Assembly (NCBI GenBank): GCA_018398765.1
Contig: JAHBMJ010000348.1
Span: forward strand, 1-35,000
From: Chromera velia
Lineage: Eukaryota; Sar; Chromeraceae
Direction of reading: 5' to 3'
DNA length: 35,000 bases
This document shows, piece after piece, positions 1 to 8,608 of the stretch. The position numbers and the translations under genes are program-made. Each line of letters opens with the position of its first letter. The first letter of the stretch is position 1. The notes under the pieces are model-generated. The model had not been told where the DNA came from. It did no database searches and saw only the letters and a list, made by a program, of their open reading frames with translations.

Positions 1-780
1 AGTCATCGGCTGCACAGATGGGTTCTCAACACGCCCCCTTTCTCCCCCCTCTCCCCTCCCCCTTCCAGCCAGAGCACCAGTGAGTATGTTCCTCACTTCC
101 TTGACACCTACCTCCCACGCTAACTCCGTCAGGAGTACACACACCTCGGCTACACACGTGTGATCCCCCCCAGTAGCCACGAATGTCTGGTCCGTTGCTC
201 GGACACCGGTAACGTAGTTCTGTGCGATGTGCCTCACCTTTAGAGACACCTTCCTATTGTATTCTGGATACTTCAGTCCCCCCATCCCTGCCATCTGTGC
301 CTCCCTCGATAGGGAGCTGAAGACCCCTTCCATCGGGATGTCAACATACGGCAGCAGAAGGTCTTGGACAATCGCATCACACCCCTCTTTGAGCTCGATC
401 ATTCCTGGCCTCCCCATCTCGTTCATCCCCCCTTCCTTCCTTCTATCCGACGTCATGAACAGGCGGAGGTACTTGTTCCGTTCAATTGCATCGATGTACA
501 CCCCCTCCTTCTACGGGTCCTCCTTCAATCTCTTCAATATTGCTGCTGCCTTGGGCTTCACCTGCGTGAGTACCATCTTGTAGTAAGGCTCCACCCCCAG
601 TCCATTCTGCACCTCCATCTTCTGCTCATTCAGCCCCAGCCTTTCCCCCTCTATGTAGGGATACACCACATACTCGTTCTGCAGTGTCGGGCCTCCCCCG
701 TTCTGCGGCTCGCTCCCCCCAACCACAGAGAAGTCAAGATGCCTCGGCCTCCCGAGCCTGTCTGCCAATGTTCGACTCAT
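1..780 (-). pseudogene. Retroelement-like ORF of unknown family, cut by one UAG, runs off left edge
   Basis: Reading leftwards from ATG at 778-780 the frame is open for about 260 codons to the window edge except for one TAG at 511-513. The N-terminus begins MSRTLADRLGRPRHL and the protein is hydrophilic, with a Gly/Arg/Glu-rich stretch near the left edge. No cysteine knuckle, protease or polymerase motif is visible in the part present. I do not recognise the family. The open frame, its place beside LTR elements and its single UAG, the kind of break seen in the copia and gypsy frames nearby, suggest the gag end of another retroelement. A host gene with a premature stop remains possible. Function unknown. 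Confidence 0.45.
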
Positions 781-1536
781 CGCCTAAACCTACAAGTCAC
801 TCACAGTCAATGGAAAGACAGACACAGTAAATAAAGCTCCGAGGTTCCGGCAAACTTGCGCCCTAGAAGAAGAACAATAGGAATGTTTTAGTATGATTAG
901 TTCTCTTCCAACAGCCGAGATAGTCCTGCTATACATGTACTATTTGCTAAGGGACCGACGGTGGACTCTACCGAAATCACCATCTCTAAGATTGGTCAAT
1001 ATGACAGCATGCTCTCACTTCTGGGTAAGTCAAATAATCGAGCAAAAAGAATGCATGCAAAAAATTCCACTTTTGTGCGATCCGGATGGGGACGCCGAAA
1101 AAAGTGAATAATTAATGTATGCACCTGCTACGCGCGCATCATTCGCAAGAAGTCACGGGTCTGATTGCATATACAATGGTGCTGACACACCAGAGCCGTG
1201 CATGCAATATCAGATGGACTAACTCCAAGAATGCAACATCTGATCAATCAAGAAGCACAGAACAAGGCATGATATAGGTAAAGATGAGCCAATACAGCCC
1301 TAGTATCATACTAGCAACTACACTGGCTCTAAAACTTTTAAAGAAGGGAGCTTGATCCAATGTTGTCCCCAAAAATGAAATTTCGCCAAACTCAAAAATT
1401 TTATTCAATAATTTTGTCACCTAGGGTAGTAAGTATGCTGAGATGTTTATACATTTTATTAGTATTTTATAAAAAATATTCGATATGACTATAACTGTAA
1501 AACTGCCAGTGTTATGATCTTATTCACTGTTAGTTT
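781..1536. other. Intergenic, no gene seen
   Basis: AT-richer sequence with many TGCATGCA-type palindromes. No coding frame, RNA gene or clear repeat was found. It could hold the 5' LTR of the element whose ORF starts at 780, but no partner copy lies in the window to test this. Confidence 0.4.
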
Positions 1537-1931
1537 TGTGAAACTGGAAATGCAGACAGTCGCTGAGTGTGTGTATGTAACGTATGCATGACTGCTGTGA
1601 AGTGAAATGAATTCAATCTTCCAGTCAGTGTGTGGTGGTACCAGCAGACTATATGATGTGTGGAGTGTTCGTCTGAAGGGCTTCCACCCAGAGCCACTGT
1701 ATACAGCTTCGTCACTGTAGCTCTGTACCATATGTGTTCCTCGATCACCAGTGCGTCCCCTGAAAGACCCACATCCCGATCTATACACCTGATGGAGTGG
1801 CCCAGTCCGGCACCGCGGCTGGCCTACATGCATACATGTACATTGATGCGTCATGCGTGATCATACATGCATGCAATTTAAACAATAGATTCAGAGTCAC
1901 AGAATTCGGTTGATTCACAATGAACAATCAG
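1537..1931 (+). repeat. 5' LTR, left piece
   Basis: It aligns along its length with 7016-7430, with two small indels near 1660 and 1905. Nearly all substitutions are transitions. It starts TGTGAAACTGG at the same point where similarity to the 3' LTR begins, which fixes the left border. Confidence 0.8.
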
Positions 1932-2248
1932 CAGAAAGAGCTAGCGCTCTAGACATGATTGACATGAAGATCTACTTCTTACGCAAAACCTCTGGCAGTT
2001 GCCCAGAGTAGTCTTTGTCTGCTTTTGTGTCTTGCATTGACCACGAATGCATGGACGTCAATTTGACTTGTCTCAAACATGCTTTTGCATACATACATTT
2101 TATTTCATTTTATTTCTACACGTTTGCAAATATTCGCGCATGCATTGCGCCGTTCTGATTCATCCCCCGAGCACGTGAGCAAGTGAATCTTTTGATAGAT
2201 CACAGGCTTGATCGATACTGTATGAATCGAGCGAAACTGCGAGTTGTT
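1932..2248 (-). other. 3' flank of the copia pol fragment
   Basis: Sequence after the RNase H stop. It may be untranslated region or part of the copia element's own 3' LTR. No second copy is present, so an LTR cannot be shown. Confidence 0.35.
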
Positions 2249-4595
2249 TCATTTGTAGATTGATTTCGTGAACCAGATGGGTTTGCACAGACAATTTGCC
2301 GGCTGTGCACGTCTGGTGATCCACTGCATACGCACCCCCCACTTCTGGATCTGCTGAAGGACGTAATCGAGCATCCCTTGATACTCGGTGTCTGTGTTTA
2401 AAATCCCTGATCTGACCCAATCATGTAGTGCCCCATTGTTGACAAAGATCGAAATAATTGGATCTCTCCCCCACAACTTTTGAATGAATCGTGCACACCT
2501 TGGAATGCGTTTGATCAGACAACAGACGGCAATCAACTCACTAATTGATGATGAGCTATGCTTGCTTTTGTCCTTGGAGAGGTCCCACGAGATGACATTC
2601 TTGGGCCCATCTCGTTCTAGATCCCACGACTCATCATTGAGCATCATCATGTCTCCCTGCCTGCCTTCGTACTTCGGGCGGTTCCACATGGCATTGGAAT
2701 AGCCGGCGAAATGGAGTTCTCTTCCCTTCAAGCCATGAAGGACAAGGGGCTCTCTGTGGGTTTTCAACCCGTGTATGGCTGTCTTGACTGCTGAGAGATG
2801 GCGGGTGGTAGGTTTGGTGGTTGCTTTGCTGAGGAGGGAAAACCAGAGTGCTCTCCTCCAGTTGAGATGAACAGCCCACCCCAACACACCATTTGCCTCC
2901 TGATAGACCCCCTGTAGGGATATGTCCACATCTTGCTCCTCGGCTGGAGCGACGTCTTTTTCGGACAGGGATTTCTTCAGTTTCCCCGGGATTGTATCGA
3001 CGTCAATGCCTTCGAGGTAACTCTCGGACATGAGTTCGAAGGTGTGTGCATCGGGACGGTACATGTCTATCCCAATGTACTTTGCCTTGGACCCCACATT
3101 CACTTTTGTTCGGGAACCGATCTTGAATCTCTCCTCCAACATATCGAACGCCTCCTCCGTTCTCTCCCCTGCCCCGAAAATGTTGTCCATATGTGTGGCT
3201 TGTACGTCCTGTGCGGGTTTGTCTTCCACCTCCCTTCTGACTGTGATTAACTGCTCAACAGGAACAAACTCCAGCTCCTCCTACCCTCTCCTCAATTCCT
3301 TCTCCCACAGTGCAGGTGCTGCAGGGGTGCCGTAGAGGGCATTGCTGAGTTTGTAGATCTGACCTGGGACCACTCTCTCTGCCTCTTTCCTTATCTCTCC
3401 CCACTCGGCATCGCTGTACTCAGTGAGAAAAGAAGGCTTCTGTGCAGGCATGGTAGGAATGCTCTTCGGGATGCGCACCCCCACGTGCTCTACGTGGTCG
3501 TCGGGGGACTGGAGGAATACATTTTTGATATCCACCAACTCCACCTCAAACCCCCGAGTGGCAACATACAAGAGGGTGAGAAGAAAGCAGTCACGGTTGG
3601 GAGTGCTACTGAATGTGTCCACCTTCCTCAGGTCATCGTACCCTGCGACATAAATGCGCGTCTTTTTCTTTTTACTCCCGGGTCCCTTGCTCAAATCTTC
3701 TTTGTGGTTTCTGGTAAAACCCATGTTAAGCACGGCAGCGAGCTCAAGGTGTGAGCGGCGCTTTCCGATCATCTTCGTGTGAAGGATAGCTACCCACTCT
3801 TTGACGTCAGCCTCCCAAAATTCTTCTCTCGCGATCTCTTCTCTGCTGGCAGGAAGCATTGTTGCTCCCTTTCGGAAGCTAGCCAGAGCGAGAAACGAAG
3901 CGTCTCCCCCAAATTCCTTTGAGTATCTATGGACGTCAGAGTCCCACTGCGGCATGCGGCGGCTGTATGGGATCTTTGTGGGAGGAGCCGGACGATTGAA
4001 TTGCGTTTGAGGCAAGGTAGGCTGCCCCTGCTTTACGATCAGTATGGCACCACCTTCCTCTTGAACCTGCCCTTCCTCTGCTTTTATCTCCAAAGCTCTG
4101 TCTCCGAACAGTTCCTCTTTCACTCTCCTCTACTCCTCTTCTTCTTGATTCACCCCCGACAGCTGAGCAGCCACGTCTGCAGAGGTAGATGGAGGGACGA
4201 CCGCAGGCACGGCCTCGGGAGAGACAACGGGAGACACGGCTGCATTGGCCGTCTCCGGAGCAGACGGAAAGGGCTGTCTCTCAGACCACTGAAAGTGGGA
4301 GACAACGAGTCGGTGGTTGATGTTGTTGTGACGCATACCCCCGACTCTAGCTTCTCCAGCTGGCGTCTGGTCGAATTCATTGACCTGCACACTTCTGCTG
4401 TTTTTTTATTGGACAATGAAAGGCTGCAATGCCCCCTCTCTGCCTGTTTGAGCCCAGATACCGCTGTACTTTTGGCGTCTTTCGCGCCTCCACCCCTTCT
4501 CCATTGCTGTCTCCCTCAACCCTTCCTCGGACTTCCAACCCCGCAACACCCGGGCCATACGCGGCGGCACCCCCAACCTCTTGCGGTCTGGACTG
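2249..4595 (-). pseudogene. pol: Copia-type reverse transcriptase and RNase H, degraded
   Basis: One frame runs from about 4595 to the TGA at 2249-2251, broken only by TAA 4406-4408, TAG 4130-4132 and TAG 3281-3283. RT landmarks in order: EFWEADVKEW, VDIKNVFLQSP (family D-K-AFL), YKLSNALYGTPAAPALW (family ALYGLKQAPRAW), then HMDNIFGAG at the catalytic YVDD position. RNase H follows with GYSNAMW, SSSISELIAV, VNNGALHDW and TRRAQPANCLCKPI. Several catalytic Asp are now Asn (YVDD to HMDN, YSDA to YSNA, VDN to VNN), so the enzyme should be dead. The region from 4595 to about 4130 is a poorly conserved linker. The domain identity is secure; the exact family within copia is not. Confidence 0.85.
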
Positions 4596-4780
4596 AGAAG
4601 GAATCAGAAACATGAACACAAGGAACAGGGACGGACCGTGGAGCATAGGTGGTGCCTGCTGCTGCTTCTGTGCTTAGATGTCCGACCAGTGACGAGCCTC
4701 TAGAACCTCTCATTTTTGGCGGCACCCCAGCCATGACTTGTTCAGGCCTCGCCTAACCGGCTTCAGCTATGCTAGGTGGA
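4516..4780 (-). pseudogene. Copia linker between integrase and RT, shifted frame
   Basis: After the integrase tail (TETHTVLEV) the likely coding frame shifts and passes TAG 4753-4755, then reads ARPEQVMAGVPPKMRGS and on to SVPVPCVHVSDS before shifting again near 4595. Copia polyproteins have a variable linker here, so homology cannot be tested by eye. The two shifts are inferred from where open frames meet. Confidence 0.4.
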
Positions 4781-5362
4781 CTTCGAGCACAGTGTGGGTC
4801 TCTGTGCCCTTACCCAAGATGGGTGCTCTGCGGAGAACAGTGGCAAGATGAGAATTTTCTTTGTGGAGATACATGACCTCCACCCCTGCCAGCTCCAGGC
4901 TCTTCTCATTCATTTTCACCACAACCTGATCTCCAAACATGAACGTCCGCACGGGTGGGAAACCCAAATGTTTCTCTGCAGGAGTCATGCCAATCTGTTT
5001 GTTGTAGGTCTTGTTCCAGGTCTCACAAATGCCGTCGAACACGTGCTTGTACAAGACCTTCGGCAGGTTCAGCTCTTCCAGTACAGTCTGCACTAGAACT
5101 CGAGCTATGCGGGTGGCGGTGTCAATCGTCCCATGTGGACCATAACAGTACGGTGGCGCTGGCACCATAGCGATGTGCCATTTCCTCCCCGCTGCCCACA
5201 GCTCCTGCACCTTGTCTGCCTCAATGGACTCGAGAAAGCTGCCATAGCGTGCTTTCCATGTGAGTAAGTATGCGCCCAAGTCGCCTTCCACCTTGCGGTT
5301 GGCGCCTGCCATCATGTCCCATTTGCCGGTGTAGTAGTTAAGCATGAAAGAGACTGCGTACT
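4767..5362 (-). pseudogene. Copia-type integrase, N-terminally truncated
   Basis: An open frame of about 198 codons ends at TAG 4767-4769. It aligns by pattern with the C-terminal half of a copia integrase: YYTGKWDMM near the first catalytic block, IEADKVQEL near the second, then HGTIDTATRIARVLVQ in place of the usual NG-ER-NRTL block, followed by NLPKVLYKHVFDG, TYNKQIGMTPAEKHLGFPP and FGDQVVVKM. The DDE residues are not cleanly conserved. The frame is still open at 5362 where the LTR sequence resumes, so the HHCC zinc region and gag were lost at that junction. Confidence 0.75.
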
Positions 5363-5454
5363 CAAAGACACACAGACTTACAGTCTTGTTAAGACAGGAC
5401 CCGGCTTCATGTAACTGAGCTAGCAGAGCCCAAAGGTAGCCTATCTAATTCATA
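5363..5454 (+). repeat. 5' LTR, right piece
   Basis: The 92 bp match 7437-7528 base for base except five transitions and no indel. It abuts the copia fragment on the left and the gag leader on the right, which shows it is the end of the interrupted 5' LTR rather than a separate repeat. No primer-binding site complementary to a familiar tRNA 3' end was recognised just after it. Confidence 0.8.
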
Positions 5455-5569
5455 TAGGTGCAATCCCAGGCAGGGCAGACGGTCCCGCAGAATTGGGGTT
5501 CTGCTTGAACAGAAACATTGAAATCAATATCCCTCACTACATAGCTCTCTACTGTTGCTTGATTTCGAT

Positions 5570-6784
5570 ATGGCCGATGAGAACCGAACTTCTGTTTTTA
5601 GTCAGAAGCAGCAGTCAAGCTCCCACAGGCAGAGACCTACACTGGCGGACCTACTTGGAGAGGGGAGTCAGAAGCAGAAGAGCGGAGTCCAAGAAAAAGA
5701 GCCCCGTCCTCTTCGCTACACAGAGACTGGTGGTTTTACCAGATTCAAAGCTCGCTTCAAAAACCACAAGGAGGCGAAGCAGAGATGGGTGGTGCGGTAC
5801 CTTGGCATCAATTTAGACACAGCAGAAGCCGACGCAGCTGCTGAGGTGCTGGATGAGCTGGATACCCGTCTATGTCACGACTTGGTTGAGTGTACTGAAG
5901 AAAACGACTCGTTCTTTGACGTTGTGCAGAGAGCAAGGGAGTCGGGCGGCCCAAGAAATGTTGTCCCCTTCGAAAAACAGTGGGAATTCATCCTCAGGCA
6001 CTACGAGACCTCTCAGATGTCCCAAAAGCTAAAGGCATTCCTCTTTTTCTTTGCTTTTCTCTTTGTTAAGGTTCCGGAGGGACCAAAGAAAAGGATTCAG
6101 CTGTTTCGAGATTTGCTTGCAGGTTGCAGAAAATTCGGGTATGAGCCCGATGCCTTTTCAAAGTTCGTGGTGCTTATGTGGGGACTGAGAAAAGAAGAGC
6201 AACAGTCTATCTACAAGGACTTAAGGGATGAAATAGACTTTGACAAGGTGATTGCCTCGGTCGAAGCATTGGCGAAGGCACAAGCAACCTGCTTTGGCAA
6301 AAGGAAAGATGAAGACGATAGAGGAGTGATAGAGACGGGACCGCTGAAAGCAATCCTAAAAAAGGTAGTAAAGGGAGGCAAAAAAACTGAGGAAGGAGAA
6401 GAGAGGGCAGCGAAAAGAAGATCCGCTGGGTCGGGGAGGAAGAGCGACGACTTGGATGACAATACAGAATCGGGTGTGAAACCGATTTTCAAGTCTATCC
6501 CCGGTCGTTTCACAAAGAGATGTATGAGATGTGCGGAGGAGGGACATCATCAAGCGTCCTGTTCCTATTCCGATGATACGATCGCAAGGTGGATGGTGAA
6601 CGCAGCAGAGTTCAGAGAAAAGAAACGGACAGAGAGGGAGAACGGAAAGGCTAGACAGAAAGGAGAAGAAAGAGAGCAACAAAGTAAAGGAGAAAGAAAA
6701 GGAAAAGGAGAAGGAAGGAGGAAAGGAGAAGGGGGGAAAAGCAAAACTCTCTATCAAGAGATCAACTTCCATCTCCTCGATTGA
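5570..6784 (+). CDS. gag: Gag-like protein with zinc knuckle
   Basis: A 404-codon ORF from ATG 5570 (in CGATATGGCC) to TGA 6782-6784, intact and without in-frame stops. Residues about 130-250 are alpha-helical in character and probably form the capsid-like part (PFEKQWEFILRHYETSQMS, then FSKFVVLMWGLRKEEQQSIY). A CCHC knuckle lies at about residues 318-331: CMRCAEEGHHQASC, spacing C-X2-C-X4-H-X4-C, typical of nucleic-acid-binding retroelement Gag. The C-terminal 70 residues are a Lys/Glu/Arg-rich low-complexity tail. An upstream in-frame TTG at 5555 is less likely as start. It lies between LTRs in the sense orientation, with no pol after it. Function inferred: RNA packaging in a virus-like particle. 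Confidence 0.75.
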   Translation: MADENRTSVFSQKQQSSSHRQRPTLADLLGEGSQKQKSGVQEKEPRPLRYTETGGFTRFKARFKNHKEAKQRWVVRYLGINLDTAEADAAAEVLDELDTRLCHDLVECTEENDSFFDVVQRARESGGPRNVVPFEKQWEFILRHYETSQMSQKLKAFLFFFAFLFVKVPEGPKKRIQLFRDLLAGCRKFGYEPDAFSKFVVLMWGLRKEEQQSIYKDLRDEIDFDKVIASVEALAKAQATCFGKRKDEDDRGVIETGPLKAILKKVVKGGKKTEEGEERAAKRRSAGSGRKSDDLDDNTESGVKPIFKSIPGRFTKRCMRCAEEGHHQASCSYSDDTIARWMVNAAEFREKKRTERENGKARQKGEEREQQSKGERKGKGEGRRKGEGGKSKTLYQEINFHLLD

Positions 6785-6863
6785 CTCCTATGAGAGGCAT
6801 GACGAAATGTGGGAATCTGACTGTGAGTCTCTCATTGACTCAGACAAGAGCGCAGATGAATGA
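6735..6863 (+). other. Acidic tail continuing Gag in the +1 frame
   Basis: In the +1 frame relative to gag, downstream of the G6-A4 run at 6731-6740, an open stretch reads RSTSISSIDSYERHDEMWES and then ESLIDSDKSADE before TGA 6861-6863. It looks more like protein than the short gag-frame end. A one-base indel in the purine run, or ribosomal slippage, would join it to Gag. No canonical X-XXY-YYZ heptamer is in register. Confidence 0.35.
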
Positions 6864-7002
6864 AAAGCACTCAAGCAACTTGTCAAGAAGAGATGATGAA
6901 AAGGTTAACAGCAAGGATGGGGGGTGAATTGACCTTTTGTCTTTTATTGGAATTTGCTCACCCAGTTTCAGTGCACAAGCTTGTTTTCGAAAGGCCACTG
7001 CG

Positions 7003-7015
7003 CTTGGGAGGTGAA
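7003..7015 (+). other. Candidate polypurine tract before the 3' LTR
   Basis: The run CTTGGGAGGTGAA lies directly against the 3' LTR start (TGTGAAAC at 7016). A purine tract is expected here for plus-strand priming in a + oriented element, and none is seen in the opposite orientation. It is short and imperfect. Confidence 0.35.
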
Positions 7016-7528
7016 TGTGAAACTGGAAATGCAAACAGTCACTGAGTGTGTGCATGTAACGTATGCATAACTGCTATGAAGTGAAATGAATTCAATCTTC
7101 CAGTCAGTGTGTGGTGGTACCAGCAGATTGTATCAGTCTGTATGGTATGTGGAGTGTTCGTCTGAAGGGCTTCCGCCCAGAGCCACTGTATACAGCTTCC
7201 TCACTGTAGCCCTGTAACGTATGTGTTCCTCGATCACCAGTGCGCCCCCTAAAAGACTCACATCCCGATCCATGCACCTGATGGAGCGGCCCAGTCTGGC
7301 ACCGCGGCTGGCCCACATACATACATGTACATCGATGCGTCATGCGTGATCATATATGTATGCAATTTAGACAATAGATTCAGAGTCACAGAATTCACAA
7401 GAATTCGCTTAATTCACAACAAACAATTAGATGTTGCAAAGACACACAGACTTATAGTCTTGTTAAAACAGGACCCGGCTTCATGTAACTGAGCTAGCGG
7501 AGCCCAAAGATAGCCTATCTAATTCACA
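7016..7528 (+). repeat. 3' LTR of the gag-only element
   Basis: The complete 513-bp LTR, TGTGAA...TTCACA. Aligned with the two pieces of the 5' LTR it shows about 33 transitions, 3 transversions and a few small indels by eye, so the insertion is old or has been heavily mutated. Confidence 0.8.
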
Positions 7529-8608
7529 ATTTTACTTCTTATTTTGTTTAAGATTTAGGTTCAAGATATAATACATTTCAAAATATAAAATTAAATTCTA
7601 AGAAAAATTTAGTAGAAAAAACGTATTGTATTGAACACTAAACACTTGTTTGAACTAGTTTAAGCAAAAGATTTATAAATAAAAAACATGGTTATTTTTT
7701 ATATATGCATTTTAGTCTACACTCTAAATACTATATTAAGTTGGTTCTTAACATATATTTAAAAAATAACAGCCTACACCCAACCACTTAGGTGAGTGCC
7801 TCAGAGGGCATTGGTAAATAGTTTGACTTCATGCGTACAGTTCTGAGGTTTAATTCGTAGCTGTGAGCGTTTATGTAAGCTAGTGTGATGAAGTGTACAA
7901 TCCCAGGGCCGCTGTGGACTGACATTAACCAACATTAGTTGCCCTTTGACGTACTTTTAGGCGAGATACACATGCTGATCGAGGGTTTTGTTATGCATGC
8001 CGTATCCCAACATATGAGGGGCAGATCTAGCGTAGTTTGCCCGAAGGTACACATACACGGTACTACGCGGTTTGTGGTGCTTTATATATGGGAATTAGGG
8101 TGTATGACACTGTGACATTGTTAAACAAACAAACGTATACCAAACCTCCCACCCAAAAATGAAAAAATGCTTTATACGAGTCACGCAGCGAGTACGTGCG
8201 TCACACTGTGTGTGCGATCTCATGGCTTCTCAGCTGATCGAAGCTGTCGGGTGATTTCAAGGCACTCATGCATCCAACGCAAACAAACAGCTAGAAACAA
8301 ACAAAACATTCGCTTTCCGGGCCATTCGCACGGAGTGCATGCGTCTAATTGAGATCTTTCCGGGGCCGCTGCAATTAATCGACTAGCTTCCGATTAACAT
8401 GCGAAAAAAATATGAATACGGTACCGATCGATCGAAGATCGACTTATAATTACCTTTTTACAAGATCGATTACAGCACCAACACGCACCTCACTCATTTC
8501 ACAGCGTCCCTCTCTACCCCTGTGTGAGCGACTTCTCTTCTCTTTTTCATTAGCGGCTGAAGCGGAACGTCTCCACTGTTTCGACTCGATCAGCGTCCAG
8601 CTCACATC
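7529..8608. other. Intergenic, AT-rich, upstream of the cysteine-rich gene
   Basis: 7529-7780 is AT-rich with no gene. 7786-8190 is a dispersed repeat (own entry). 8190-8608 should hold the promoter of the gene starting at 8609, but I see no convincing TATA box or initiator. It contains GATCGATC-type palindromes near 8425-8445. Confidence 0.4.
7786..8190 (+). repeat. Dispersed repeat, copy 1
   Basis: Its two ends resemble those of 11705-12405. The left end has GGTGAGTGCCTCAGAGGGCA (copy 2: GGTGAGTGCCTCGGGGGACA). The right end has CCAAAAATGAAAAAATGC then TTATACGAGT (copy 2: CCAAAAATGAAAAAATAC then TTATACAAGT). A middle block CCCAGGGCCGCTGTGGA is also echoed in copy 2. No ORF. A tRNA-like B-box near 7850 (GAGGTTTAATTCG) is too weak to call it a SINE. 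Confidence 0.45.

Larger units (their letters stand above)
1932..5362 (-). mobile_element. Ty1/copia pol fragment inserted inside the LTR
   Basis: This 3431-bp block interrupts the LTR and carries, read leftwards, integrase, linker, reverse transcriptase and RNase H in the Ty1/copia order. It starts abruptly inside the integrase core at the right edge and extends about 317 bp past the RNase H stop at the left. No LTR, gag, primer site, poly-A or clear target duplication of its own was found. It is therefore a 5'-truncated copy. How it entered the LTR (retrotransposition with truncation, or recombination) cannot be told. Its frame changes near 4780 and 4595, and it carries four in-frame UAR codons. 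Confidence 0.75.
1537..7528 (+). mobile_element. Gag-only LTR retrotransposon, 5' LTR split by a copia fragment
   Basis: Two direct repeats bound this element. The 3' LTR at 7016-7528 is whole (513 bp). The 5' LTR is in two pieces: 1537-1931 matches 7016-7430, and 5363-5454 matches 7437-7528. LTR ends form the short inverted repeat TGTGAA...TTCACA (the 5' copy ends TTCATA). Flanks AGTTT (1532-1536) and ATTTT (7529-7533) are a possible degenerate target duplication. The internal part (5455-7015) carries one gag-like ORF on the + strand and no pol, so the element looks non-autonomous, like gag-only terminal-repeat elements of plants. It would depend on another element's polymerase. Confidence 0.75.

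Noticed and set aside
227..834. Plus-strand ORFs of 118 and 156 codons
   Set aside because: The minus strand has a longer, nearly uninterrupted frame over the same bases, with more protein-like composition.
3281..4132. UAG readthrough as a regulated gag-pol type switch in the copia element
   Set aside because: The UAGs lie inside or next to the RT domain, not at a gag-pol border, and several more UAR occur along the same frame, so decay is simpler.
7786..7870. tRNA gene or tRNA-derived SINE
   Set aside because: A weak B-box-like stretch exists, but no A-box at the right spacing and no cloverleaf could be drawn.
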